NCBI RefSeq assembly: GCF_000372725.1
Contig: NW_005197561.1
Location: forward strand, 1-23,452
DNA length: 23,452 bases
Direction of reading: 5' to 3'
Source of the DNA: Emiliania huxleyi CCMP1516
Taxonomy: Eukaryota; Haptophyta; Isochrysidales; Noelaerhabdaceae
Made by a program: the position numbers and the translations under genes. Below the pieces are notes generated by a model. It saw only the letters and a program-made list of their open reading frames with translations. It was not told where the DNA came from and made no database searches. Shown here one piece after another: positions 1 to 8,102 of this stretch (position 1 is its first letter; each line of letters begins with the position of its first letter).

Positions 1-6
1 ATCACT

Positions 7-318
7 AGCTCCGAGTAGAGGGGGCGTCCTTGCAGTTAAGGGGAAACCTGGTACGCGGGTCCAACCCTCGGAGAGTATTCTTTAGCTCCGAGTAGAGGGG
101 GCGTTCCGCAGCTAAGGGGACCCACAGCGCGAGGGAAAAATTCCGCCGCTGGGGGAACCCCGGAGTGCAGAGCCAACCCTCGGAGACCCGTGTTATGGCC
201 CTGCGAACGCGCACCCCCCCACGGTCGAGGAAGAGGGTGCGTTCTGCAGTTAAGGGGTAACCCGGTACACGGAACCATCCCTCGGAGACGTGTTATGGCC
301 CTGCGACCGCGCACCCCC
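7..318. repeat. Three imperfect tandem repeat copies
   Basis: Copies begin near 7, 84 and 223. Copies 1 and 2 share the exact start AGCTCCGAGTAGAGGGGGCG. All three carry a GCAG(T/C)TAAGGGG block and an (A)CC(A)TCCCTCGGAG-like block. Copies 2 and 3 share TGTTATGGCCCTGCGA followed by CGCGCACCCCC. Copy 2 has extra sequence in its middle, so unit length runs from about 77 to 139 bases. No protein or RNA gene was recognised in it, and the two short minus-strand ORFs here only read through the repeats. Confidence 0.8.
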
Positions 319-824
319 GGGGCTAGGGCTCTCTAGCCCGTAACCCGATGCCGAGCGTCCGGCCAACTGGGTGCGCTTCTCAGCTCCCCGGTCCTGGGCG
401 TGAGGTTACTGACCGCACTCCAAGTGCTCCAAGAACCTTGGCGCACGCATATTTTGGATGGCCGGCATGGGGCCTGAGGCGTCGCCCATGCTTGCCATGT
501 GCAAGTAGATGGTAGAATGCACTAATAGGCACGTCGCGCAAGGTCGGGACAAGTTATGCCCGCATCAAGCGCCGGTTCAGAGTCGTCCAGAGTCGTGGCA
601 CACACGCCGTGGCAGGCCGTGTAGCCACTGAGATGGCCTTATGACGACCCCATTTCGACATCGTCCCTGAGGCCTCTGCTCATGAGCTCTATGCGGGAAT
701 GACTGGCTCAACCAACTGATCACAAATTCCCACGATATCTCACAAAGCGCCAAAAGTCTTCATCGTGACGCGCGCGAAACTTACGCGGCAAGAGATTGCT
801 ACCACCTTCATTCTTTTGTAGAAG
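319..824. other. No gene seen
   Basis: Moderately GC-rich sequence without a long ORF that resembles a protein, without a tRNA-like cloverleaf I could fold by eye and without obvious repeats. Its right end adjoins the dispersed repeat at 825. Confidence 0.5.
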
Positions 825-970
825 GGCGTCAGAAGAGTCGTCCTTGCGCGAGGAGAGCTCGATAAACTCGAGGGGCCGAAATATGCCGCGAGGAGGGCAG
901 AGTTGCGCCGAAATGCGGGAGAAGCCGCGAGAGCAAGGGATCGGCAGGCGGCGGCGGCGTCGCAGGACGA
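825..970 (+). repeat. Dispersed coding-like repeat, copy 1
   Basis: About 145 bases closely similar to the reverse complement of 6627-6770. In one frame both copies are open and encode a similar charged peptide containing VVLARGELD(K/R)LEGP, then YAARR(A/T)ELRR and RDRQAAA. Roughly 12-13 codons differ; about five differences are synonymous, and the only indel is one whole GCG codon. A stop codon lies directly upstream of the similarity in this copy (819-821). It may be a fragment of a multicopy gene or mobile element; I do not recognise the family. Confidence 0.75.
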
Positions 971-1053
971 GGCAGACGAGAGCGACGCGACAGAGGAGGA
1001 AGCGACAGGAGGGAGAACGACGAGAGTGGGACGACCGCGAGGTGGCATGAAGG

Positions 1054-1476
1054 TTGCAGCGTCCAGCGAGAATCGGCGAGAGACTGCGAAGAGAGATAGA
1101 AAGAGGGCCGGTGCCCGTAGCGGCGGTCCTCGACTGGGGATCGGCCGCCGCTCGCGAGTTGCTGCAGCAGCGGCTCGGCGGCAGCCAACCCGACTGGATC
1201 ATCGCGTGCGACTGCATCTTCGAGTCACTCTTCGGCTCCACCGACGGTGTCACGTCGATCTTCCTGCTCCTCCGCGTGCTCGAGCTCCTGTGCTCGCCCA
1301 CGACTCGTGTGCTCGTGGGACTGGAGCGGCGCACGGGAGACGGTGCCGAGAAGTTCCTCGCCGCCGCCGAGGGCGCGGGATTCGTGGCGTCGCTTCGCCG
1401 GCGTCACGGGCGCGTCGTGATTTTCGAGATGGGGCGGACCCGCATGCCCCGTGCGCATGCCGATGGGGCGACATAG
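1054..1476 (+). CDS. METTL21-type protein methyltransferase, C-terminal part only
   Basis: Methyltransferases of the METTL21/FAM86 (Methyltransf_16) group methylate lysines, and in some members histidines, of translation factors and chaperones. The C-terminal half of the fold is readable here: VLDWG at about residues 24-28, PDWIIACDCIFE at about 46-57 (the family's D-x-I-x-x-x-D-x-I/V-Y/F block), a Leu-rich helix and strand ending RVLVGLERR, and the late helix with EGAGF. The N-terminal half with the SAM-binding glycine motif (E/D-x-G-x-G-x-x-G) is not in this frame, nor did I find it in the other plus frames immediately upstream, where the dispersed repeat (825-970) sits. The frame opens at a TTG at 1054, so the true start or a splice acceptor is undetermined; the TAG stop ends at 1476. 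It could be the last exon of a gene whose earlier exons lie left of the window, or a decayed copy. Confidence 0.6.
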   Translation: MQRPARIGERLRREIERGPVPVAAVLDWGSAAARELLQQRLGGSQPDWIIACDCIFESLFGSTDGVTSIFLLLRVLELLCSPTTRVLVGLERRTGDGAEKFLAAAEGAGFVASLRRRHGRVVIFEMGRTRMPRAHADGAT

Positions 1477-2044
1477 CGACGCATTGCACAGTGCCATATC
1501 TTACTATGTAATCCACCGCTGTATGTCTGCTCACACTGACATCATGCCTAGCGCGAGAAACCCTGAGCCCCGGCTGGTGTCGAGGTGTTTGTGAGGCCCG
1601 GTCCTGGTCTCGCGGGTACGGGTGTAAGGAAAGCGTCAGGGGTTGAGCGATGCCGACGGTCGGGGAGATTGCCTTGTGTGAGTCGATCGCACTTTGAGAG
1701 AGGCTGGAGAGAGGCACGGCATGTACTTTACTTTCCACTGTTTTATCACATACGGCTTTACACGATACACAAGTGTGCAAACTCACTCAACGCAGTAGCT
1801 ACATACACAAGGAGCCGCCCGCATGTGCCATGTCTCCACTCTCGTCGGCCTTCCGGGGCGCGCCCGCGGAGAGTGCCAACCACGCGCCGCAGCGCAAACA
1901 ATCACGCTTATGAACTGTACAATGTATCTTGGTACACTATTGAATCACACCTAATCAACAGCGAGGAAAAGAAGTATGCACACCAATGAACAGGGCGAGA
2001 GAGCTTGTGTCCTCCTCAATCAAAGCAATGTCTGCACCTCGACT
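1477..2044. other. Intergenic, nothing recognised
   Basis: Lies between the convergent ends of the methyltransferase fragment and the minus-strand GH16-like gene, so it should hold both 3' UTRs. It is more AT-rich between 1730 and 2000. A 134-residue plus ORF at 1585-1989 has no recognisable domain and I did not call it. Confidence 0.4.
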
Positions 2045-3196
2045 CTAGGCTGTAAAAAACATGGCCTTGGAGCAGTCGGCAGGTGGCTCCTTGTTGAGCG
2101 TGACCTTGATGTTCCTTGCTGAGACGGTGCATGACTGCGTCGACGACTTTGACGGACAACCCCCTTTGCCGTATTGCCCATCGTAAGCTGCCCAGATGTC
2201 GCTCCGGAGCTGGAATTTGCACTCACCCTGCACACATCCGACTGTCTTGTACCAATCGCTGTACGTTGTGGAGGACACGTACTTCTCACACGTGCCCTTC
2301 GATGTCTGATCGCACACTCCCATCGTGGCCTTGCCGCTGCTGCCGGGAGTTTGATCGACAGTGAGCGTGTAGTGGAGCTGCATGCCCGTCGCCGGGTACT
2401 GCTGTTCAAAGCAAATCGAGTCGCCGTGCTTGTTGTGGCCACAGGTGTTTCCTCCGAGGCTAGTCGCCACAGTGCTTTTGCCGGTGTTCATGCACGTTTC
2501 GACGAAATCGATCTCGCCAGACGCGCCTTGATTGCAACTTGGGGGGGACACCCTGTTGTCGCACCAATTTGGCGGGGTCGGGGTGATCCACAGCGGGGCA
2601 ACCCACGTTTCATCGCAGTTCTCGATCGCAATGTCCGCCTCGATCGAAACGAGTTCCTTGAGCGGGAAATCGCAGCTCCTCACCGCCTCGCACGCTGGTG
2701 TATCCCACTTTGCTAGCACGATTGAGGTGGGATCGCCGGAGCACTGTTGGTATGTCGATGGGTCGGGAATTGGCGCCTTGCAGTTGTTGTTCACCTCGCC
2801 TTGCTCCAACTGCTTCCACGCAGAGGTGAGCTGGTTGAATGGCTCAGTCTTGCCCTCGCAGAGCTTCACCGATGGGGAAGGCGAGGGCGAGGGCGAGGGT
2901 GAGGGCGTAGGTTCGGGTCCGTGCTCCATGCTGCACACGGCAAGGTTAGGGCCGATGCACTGCTCTTCGTTGTCACCGCTGCAGATGTCGTTGTGGATGT
3001 TGTAGCAGCACTTCCCTTCTCCGAACTGCGCGTCGGGACAGGTGCTACACGTGCTCGGGCAGGCAGGCAGAGCAACGCCCGCCGAGGAGTCGAGATCGAC
3101 CACGCGGTTCTCCTGCCCGTCAGGTACGATGATGGGCAGAGCGTTTGCGACCCCAGCGCCGACGGCGATCAGCATCAGCTTCGAGAAGACCGGCAT
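2045..3196 (-). CDS. Secreted GH16-like endo-glucanase with Cys-rich N-terminal module
   Basis: Predicted 383-residue protein, apparently a single coding exon. Residues 1-20 (MPVFSKLMLIAVGAGVANA...) form a signal peptide. Residues about 44-88 are Cys-rich (CPSTCSTCP, then CCYNIHNDIC), like a small disulfide or carbohydrate-binding module. Residues 96-109 are a Pro-Ser linker. The rest resembles a GH16 jelly-roll domain: VSIEADIAIEN, then WVAPLWITPTP, then SGEIDFVE at about 226-233. E-I-D-F-V-E fits the GH16 catalytic pattern E-x-D-x-x-E (nucleophile, assisting Asp, acid/base), so hydrolysis of beta-1,3- or mixed-linkage glucans is plausible. Many further cysteines suggest an extracellular enzyme. 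I chose the ATG at 3196 because it directly precedes the signal peptide and has the context AACCATGC; the frame also has an upstream ATG at 3265. A splice-acceptor-like CTCCGCAG lies just 5' of the chosen start, suggesting a 5' UTR intron. Substrate is inference. Confidence 0.8.
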   Translation of the reverse strand: MPVFSKLMLIAVGAGVANALPIIVPDGQENRVVDLDSSAGVALPACPSTCSTCPDAQFGEGKCCYNIHNDICSGDNEEQCIGPNLAVCSMEHGPEPTPSPSPSPSPSPSVKLCEGKTEPFNQLTSAWKQLEQGEVNNNCKAPIPDPSTYQQCSGDPTSIVLAKWDTPACEAVRSCDFPLKELVSIEADIAIENCDETWVAPLWITPTPPNWCDNRVSPPSCNQGASGEIDFVETCMNTGKSTVATSLGGNTCGHNKHGDSICFEQQYPATGMQLHYTLTVDQTPGSSGKATMGVCDQTSKGTCEKYVSSTTYSDWYKTVGCVQGECKFQLRSDIWAAYDGQYGKGGCPSKSSTQSCTVSARNIKVTLNKEPPADCSKAMFFTA

Positions 3197-3255
3197 GGTT
3201 AGATCCTGCGGAGACAGTGAGAGACACGGTGAGGCAGGCGCGATCGATGGTGACG

Positions 3256-3381
3256 GAGGGCGCATGGTGGCAGACAATGGCAGACGACGCGGCGTGGCAG
3301 GGACAGTGGGAGGCGAGGCGCGCGTTGGGGGTGGAGGGCGCGCAGTGGCGGTCAGTGGCAGACGGCGTGGCGTGGCAGGGC
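3256..3381. repeat. Two-copy imperfect repeat upstream of the GH16-like gene
   Basis: GGAGGGCGCATGGTGGC... at about 3256 and GGAGGGCGCGCAGTGGC... at about 3333 share a unit of roughly 50 bases ending in GGCGTGGCAGGG, at a spacing of about 77 bases. The block lies just 5' of the minus-strand gene start and could be in its 5' UTR, an upstream intron or its promoter. Confidence 0.6.
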
Positions 3382-3842
3382 CTGGGCTGGCAGCTCACGA
3401 TGGATGTGCGATGTGAGAGGTCCTGCCGATTTTCAGCGGCTCCTTCCAGGATGATACAGTAAGGGGCGTTGTCATGGACGCGTCCTCCTGCCTGCAATGG
3501 TTGGATGATTTTCTTTAGGTTATGATGTTGCTGGCAAGACAGAGAGCTCGGACAACATCACAGCGGCTACACCAACCGCGCCCCCCACCCCCCACGCCCC
3601 CACCCGTGTGTCAATCAACGTGTCAAGCCGGTGTCCATCCAGCTTCCAGGGAGACAAGACGAACTAACAAAAAAATCATTGAAATCATTGCTAAAAATCT
3701 CACGCAAGACGTGTCGTCGAGGGAGGGGTGTGTCGAGAGTGGTGTCTAGTGTCGAGCGGTGTGGTTCACCGCTGCCTCAGGGAGGAGATCTCATCCCTCT
3801 GCTATAGCACGTGTTCTTTTCGCACACTGGAGTACATAGCTC
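3382..3842. other. Presumed promoter region and spacer, no gene seen
   Basis: This lies between the 5' end of the GH16-like gene and the 3' end of the helicase fragment, both on the minus strand. It contains a C-rich tract at about 3579-3603 and an A-rich stretch at about 3661-3700. No convincing coding sequence or RNA gene was seen. Confidence 0.4.
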
Positions 3843-4431
3843 CTACCCCTCGCCACAGACAAGGCACAATCGCTCCGCCGTCTCTGTTTCCATAGCCTCT
3901 CCCTTGAGCATTGGCGTCTCGCCATCGCCCTTTGCGTCCGGCTTCGCCGGCAACGGCGGCAAGTGGCTCTCCCACTCCATGCCGAGCGACCAGCGCAGGA
4001 CGATGTCGCAAGCCTGCCGGCTCAGACCCTCGTTATATTCGCCACACCGCGCAATCTGGATGCAGCCCGGGCAACCGCCCGGGCGGCCGCAGTCGCACGC
4101 CAGCAGTCGGCGGTGCGCGGCCGCCAGCAGGTCGCCCAGCTTCGGGCCGAGCTCGGCGGCGATGCCTACGGCGGCGGTGAGTGCGCCTCCCGTCGCAGCC
4201 GCGGCGGGGCGGGCGGAGTTTGTGCGCTTCGCTGCCTGCGCCGCCACAGATGCGCTCAAAGAGGAGGAGCCGCTCGGCGTGCTCGTCGCCCTTCCGGCGC
4301 GTGCACTGGCAGCCGAGGTCGAAGACGCTGCACGAGACGGCGAGCGGGGCCGCCGGCTCCCAAAAGAAAAAGAATTCGCACACGTTCGGCACTACGAGCG
4401 TGTCAACGGGACGCTCTGGAAAAGGGTGTAA
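3843..4431 (-). pseudogene. C-terminal fragment of an Hrq1/YprA-type DEAD-box helicase (DUF1998-like)
   Basis: Read on the minus strand, a first frame (about 4429 to 4225) gives FDLGCQC, then ERLLLFE followed by a Gly-Gly. A second frame (about 4210 to 3843) gives GGALTAA, LLAAAHRRLLACDC, GGCPGCIQIARC, GEYNEGLSRQACDIVL and a tail ending CLVCGEG. C-x-C...GCPxCI...C...N-x-x-L-S is the cysteine signature at the C-terminus of Hrq1-type RecQ4-like helicases and bacterial YprA-like helicases (DUF1998). The two frames cannot be joined without a frameshift or a very short intron near 4180-4255. No helicase motifs (Walker A, DEAH, SAT, Q-x-x-G-R) were found before the plus-strand gene at 5370. So this is either the last exon pair of a gene with displaced exons or, more likely, a truncated relic. 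The domain call is family knowledge; decay is inference. Confidence 0.6.
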
Positions 4432-5010
4432 TCTCCTTCCGCTGCATTAATTGCTGTACCTTTGGCATCCAGATCCCAGCCGCTCTACGCTCAACGCATC
4501 CATTCTGAGCACTGCCGCCGGCTGGACCTGGAAGCCAGCCAACGTCGCCTGCGCTTTGCTCGAAAGGCATCGGTGTCAGTGCATCTTCCCACGTCACTGC
4601 CGTTACTTCACGCGTTGCAAATCGGTCTGCCGCCCCGCTCTGCGACCCCAAGCGTCCCCGAGGCGAAGCCGCTTTCGGTCGATGCGCTGCTCGCGGCCCC
4701 ACCGCCTCGACCACAGCGCGAGCCTGGATGGCCGGCATGTTCCCGAGGATCGCCATAGCGACTTTGTTATGACCTTTCCGCCCGCGCGTAACCTCACATC
4801 GAAGCGCTGTCCGGGATCTATACCACTGGGCACGATGACCGAGTCGATAGACGAGTACACTTCGGCCGGCAAGCCTAGCATTCTCGGCATGCCATGGCGT
4901 CGATAGCGAAAGCAGATTCCTAGCTCAAGACAGCGCTGTAGAAGCCGTACTTTTCGCTTGATATACCACCTACGTGCTACGAGAACGTGGCAATTGAGGC
5001 GGCCCAGCTG
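4432..5010. other. Unassigned region upstream of the helicase fragment
   Basis: ORFs are open on both strands, none recognised. On the minus strand 4890-4740 reads a non-repetitive peptide containing LPAEVYSSIDSVIVPSG and RFDVRL. It continues only after a frame change into another open frame (4756-4403). This may be a decayed coding sequence, but I cannot name it. The plus-strand ORF 4451-4906 is its complement and less protein-like. Confidence 0.3.
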
Positions 5011-5186
5011 ATTAACCCTGGTAGGTGGACAAAATTACGCGAAAATCGCCCTCCCCTCCCTAACATTAGCCGGCCAAAATGTGCTCTCGCCGGTTAATAT
5101 TAGGGAGGGGGGGGCGGTCGGGTGTCAGACCTAGCTCTAGGCGTGCGAGGCTGACGTATTTTGGACAATCCACCCACCAGGGTTAA
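5011..5186. mobile_element. Foldback/MITE-like palindromic element
   Basis: Two nested inverted repeats. The outer arms are TTAACCCTGGTAGGTGG at 5012-5028 and, on the opposite strand, TTAACCCTGGTGGGTGG (5185 down to 5169), 16 of 17 matching, each followed by AAAAT-containing sequence. The inner arms are 5053-5073 and 5090-5110, pairing CCCTCCCTAA-ATTA-CCGG around a loop of about 16 bases. The element is about 175 bases and noncoding, as expected for a non-autonomous foldback transposon. Target-site duplications were not identified. An alternative is a structured promoter element of the gene at 5370. Confidence 0.7.
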
Positions 5187-5369
5187 CCGGATCGCCCGCC
5201 GTGACAAGTTAGTTCCCGCGGCGACAGCCAGTTCCCCCCTCACTAGTGGTCGCTTTGCCACCACAGATATGGCGCCTGTGGCAGTGGGCCTCTCGAGACC
5301 ACCGTCGTCGAAATTCATTGTGGCCGTCGCGCTGACGCTCTGCACCCTCCCCTTCAAGAAACCGAGTAC

Positions 5370-6464
5370 ATGCTGCTCCTCCGTCGTTGCCGAGGCCTCG
5401 CCTCACTAGCGCCAACCGTGCGCTTGCTTCACCACCGCCGGCAAGGCGATTGCCAAAAGCCGACGTCTCCGGAATGGACTGCGTGTGTTGCGGCTACGGT
5501 TCTGGGCAGCGTTGTTGGCGGATGTGCCGCCTTTGGACTCGTGGACGGCGGCTGGCTCGAAGAGAGGTTTGGCCGCTGCCGCAACGCAGAGCCGCCGCCA
5601 GTGGCGCTAAGCCTCGAGCGCTTCGGCGAACAACCGATCGAATGGCAATTCTGTCTGGGTCTGTGCCGCCTGGAGCAGCGCGAGGTCAACGGGCAGCCGT
5701 GCTGGCGGCACATTGAGGAGCCGCGCCTGTCCCTCTCTCGAGCTCCGTATGGGAAAGGCTGGTTTTGTCAACTTTCTCTTTCAGACGACGAGCTGGGCAG
5801 GTCGCGTGGCATTTTGCGCCTTCGCGAGAACAAGTCGTCGCCTGCTGGCAGCTGTGCCGCACAGTGGGAGCAGGACTTGGGCGGCGAAGTGGGGTGGGTG
5901 CCGGCGGACGTGCATTGTGTTTCGCTCGACGAGGGCGAGTTTGGGGCTGCCAAGGAGCGTGCGAGTCACGAGCGAGAATCGGCACGTCGATTGGCCCCGG
6001 CCGGCCTCAGGCTGGAAGGCGCATGCAAGCAAACCCTCGCGCTGGGTGTGTACGAGAAGTCCAGCCAGCGGACGGTGTGCGGCAGGGCGGCGTGGCAGCA
6101 CACGGAGCGACCCACGCTATGGCTGGCTTACACCGGCCTCGGCTCTTGGAACGTGCAAACCGAAGATGTGCTCGGCCAGCCGAAGGGCTTGCTTCTTTTG
6201 CGAGACGCACGGTGCGCAGACCCGTCAGAGAGCTGGCGCGCCTGGCGAGAACCCCAAGGTTCTACCAAGTCCAAAGAGATCGCCGGTATTCTTCGCATCA
6301 GTGCTAGCAAGTCTCGCTGGGAGGAGGTCCCCGACACGCGTTGCGTGGAGTTGGCCGCTCAAGAACTGGCAATGGTCAAGGCGGAACAGGCCGCTGCCAC
6401 CGCTAGGACAACCGCAAGAGCCAAACGCGCCCTCAAACTCGCCTCGCTAGAACCTAGAACCTAG
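5370..6464 (+). CDS. Membrane-anchored protein with two related WH/GxW domains
   Basis: 364-residue intronless protein of unknown function. Residues 1-25 are basic and hydroxylated (a possible mitochondrial or plastid presequence). Residues about 37-58 form one hydrophobic helix (VAATVLGSVVGGCAAFGLV). Two divergent copies of one domain follow. In copy 1 (about 85-185), REVNGQPCWRH is followed by GKGWFC, DDELGRSRGIL and a later W. In copy 2 (about 220-325), QRTVCGRAAWQH is followed by GLGSWNV, EDVLGQPKGLLLL and W. The shared pattern (W-x-H, about 12 residues, G-x-W, L-G-x-x-x-G-x-L, P, W) resembles a small beta domain seen repeatedly in algal and protist proteins, to my recollection. The C-terminus (330-364) is an Ala/Lys-rich helix. 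The start is the first ATG of the frame. Cysteines in the repeats are not paired in a recognisable pattern. No enzymatic motif was found. Confidence 0.7.
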   Translation: MLLLRRCRGLASLAPTVRLLHHRRQGDCQKPTSPEWTACVAATVLGSVVGGCAAFGLVDGGWLEERFGRCRNAEPPPVALSLERFGEQPIEWQFCLGLCRLEQREVNGQPCWRHIEEPRLSLSRAPYGKGWFCQLSLSDDELGRSRGILRLRENKSSPAGSCAAQWEQDLGGEVGWVPADVHCVSLDEGEFGAAKERASHERESARRLAPAGLRLEGACKQTLALGVYEKSSQRTVCGRAAWQHTERPTLWLAYTGLGSWNVQTEDVLGQPKGLLLLRDARCADPSESWRAWREPQGSTKSKEIAGILRISASKSRWEEVPDTRCVELAAQELAMVKAEQAAATARTTARAKRALKLASLEPRT

Positions 6465-6626
6465 ATAGGGTGCCCACAGGACCCAAAAGAAAACAGCTTT
6501 CCGGCTCAAAAAGGGACGCACGAGGCAAATCTGATGTTGGCCAGTTCCAATAGGAGCGAGGCCTCTTCCGTTGGGGGACCGAGTGACTAGGAAACGAGGG
6601 TTCCCCGGTTTGTCACGCGCGAGCAC

Positions 6627-6770
6627 GTCGTCCTGTGACGCCGCCGCCTGCCGGTCCCTTGTTCTCGCGGTTTCTTTCGCCTTTCGGCGCAACTCCGTCC
6701 TCCTCGCGGCGTATCCTGGCCCCTCGAGTCTATCGAGCTCCCCTCGCGCAAGGACCACATTTCTGACTCC
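6627..6770 (-). repeat. Dispersed coding-like repeat, copy 2 (inverted)
   Basis: This matches 825-970 in reverse orientation. Its minus-strand frame encodes VVLARGELDRLEGP, YAARRTELRR and RDRQAAASQDD and is open beyond both ends of the similarity. It sits between the end of the two-domain protein gene (6464) and the cyclophilin start (6953), so it must lie in their UTRs or in the promoter of the latter. Confidence 0.75.
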
Positions 6771-6952
6771 CACTCCGATCATTTGCCTCCAAGTCATGTT
6801 GTTGCTCAGGCCCACTCTCTCTTCGAACACTCGTGCCTCTACGGATGATGCCGGCGCTGGGGTCCCCTTCGGATGCATCGTGACACACACAACTGGATTT
6901 CACTTTTCCCCTCCTCGCCGGCGCTAATTCTTTATTTCCGACGTCATCCACG

Positions 6953-7954
6953 ATGTCCTCAGTGCGCCGCTCCAGCCTCGTCTGCCTCCTCGGCCTCGCG
7001 GCAGTCACGAACGGCCTGAAGCTTGGCGCGCGCGCGTCGCGTGCGCGGAGCGCGGCGATCATGCAGTTTGACTTTCTGAAGAATATGATGCCAAAGCAGC
7101 GACCGACGGTGTGCGCCTCTCTCGGCCCTCCTCCTGTCCTCACACAACCTCTTTCAGCCCTCCTCCTCTCCTCGCACAAGCAGCGCCGCTGCGCCTTTCC
7201 TCGCAGGACGCCGACGTGACTACCACCGTCTACTTTGACATGTCCATCGGCGGCGAGCCCGCGGGCCGCATCGAGATGGGCCTCTTCGGTGGAGCGGTGT
7301 TCCTCCGCCATCGTCGCCCTCGCCACCAAAGTTCTCTCGCGCGCGATCTCTTGGCACCACCCGACGCCAGGTACCCAAGACGGCGGAGAACTTCCGCGCG
7401 CTCTGCACCGGCGAGAAGGGCTTTGGCTACGCCGACTCGCCGTTCCACCGCGTGATCCCGGGCTTCATGTGCCAGGGCGGCGACTTTACGAACGAGAATG
7501 GGACCGGCGGGAAGTCCATCTACGGGACCAAGTTTGAGGATGAGAACTTCGACCTCGGACACGGCGGCCCAGGTGGCGGCAGCTTGTCACATCCTCGAAT
7601 TCGCCGCGCCTCCTAGATACCTCACCCTGCCCTTTTGTGCCCCAGGCACCCTCTCGATGGCCAACGCGGGCCCAAACACAAACGGCTCCCAGTTCTTCAT
7701 CTGCACCTCCGACACCTCCTTTCTCGACGGCAAGCACTGCGTGTTTGGAAAGGCGCGGCCGCCTCTCCAAACTAGTTGCCCGCCGCCACCGGCCCGGCCC
7801 GCCGCCAGATGGCTCGCCGCCGCCGCCACCGGCTCGCCGCCGCCCGTCCCAGGTTACTTCAGGCATGGACGTGGTGAAGAGGATCGAGAAGGAGGGCTCG
7901 CAGAGCGGAGCGACGCGCCGCCCGGTCCGCGTCGCCGCGTGCGGCGTGGTGTGA
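6953..7954 (+). CDS. Plastid-targeted cyclophilin-type peptidyl-prolyl cis-trans isomerase
   Basis: Five exons give a continuous 218-residue protein: 6953-7108, 7207-7296, 7371-7572, 7646-7752 and 7853-7954. It catalyses cis-trans isomerisation of X-Pro bonds. The mature domain follows human cyclophilin A almost colinearly: [83 protein letters not shown] and [10 protein letters not shown]. The active-site Arg (HRV), Phe/Met/Gln (FMCQGGD), the Phe of SQFFI and the His of GKH are present. The cyclosporin-contact Trp (W121 in CypA) is Phe here (TSFLDGKH). Residues 1-22 form a signal peptide ([13 protein letters not shown]), followed by a basic Ala/Arg/Ser stretch up to about residue 37, typical of bipartite targeting to a complex plastid. 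Introns are 74, 73, 98 and 100 bases. The first three are GT-AG; the fourth can only be GC-AG (AAAG|GCGCGG...TCCCAG|GTT). Confidence 0.93.
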
Positions 7955-8102
7955 CTCTAGGGGGAGGAATGTACGCGTGCGGCGCCCCAGGGTAGGCTCC
8001 GCCTCACTGCATCTCGGACTGGATTCCACGAATTGATTTTCCTAGCGTCGTCAAAGTGAGCTGAAAGCTAAGTTGCAAAAAACGAAACGGCGAAACGGGG
8101 CC

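Noticed and set aside
1..350. Possible CRISPR or rRNA spacer array
   Set aside because: Only three imperfect repeats of unequal length without constant spacers, in a eukaryotic context, and no rRNA core sequence.
4451..4906. 151-residue plus-strand ORF
   Set aside because: Complement of a minus-strand segment with more natural composition; no domain recognised on the plus strand.
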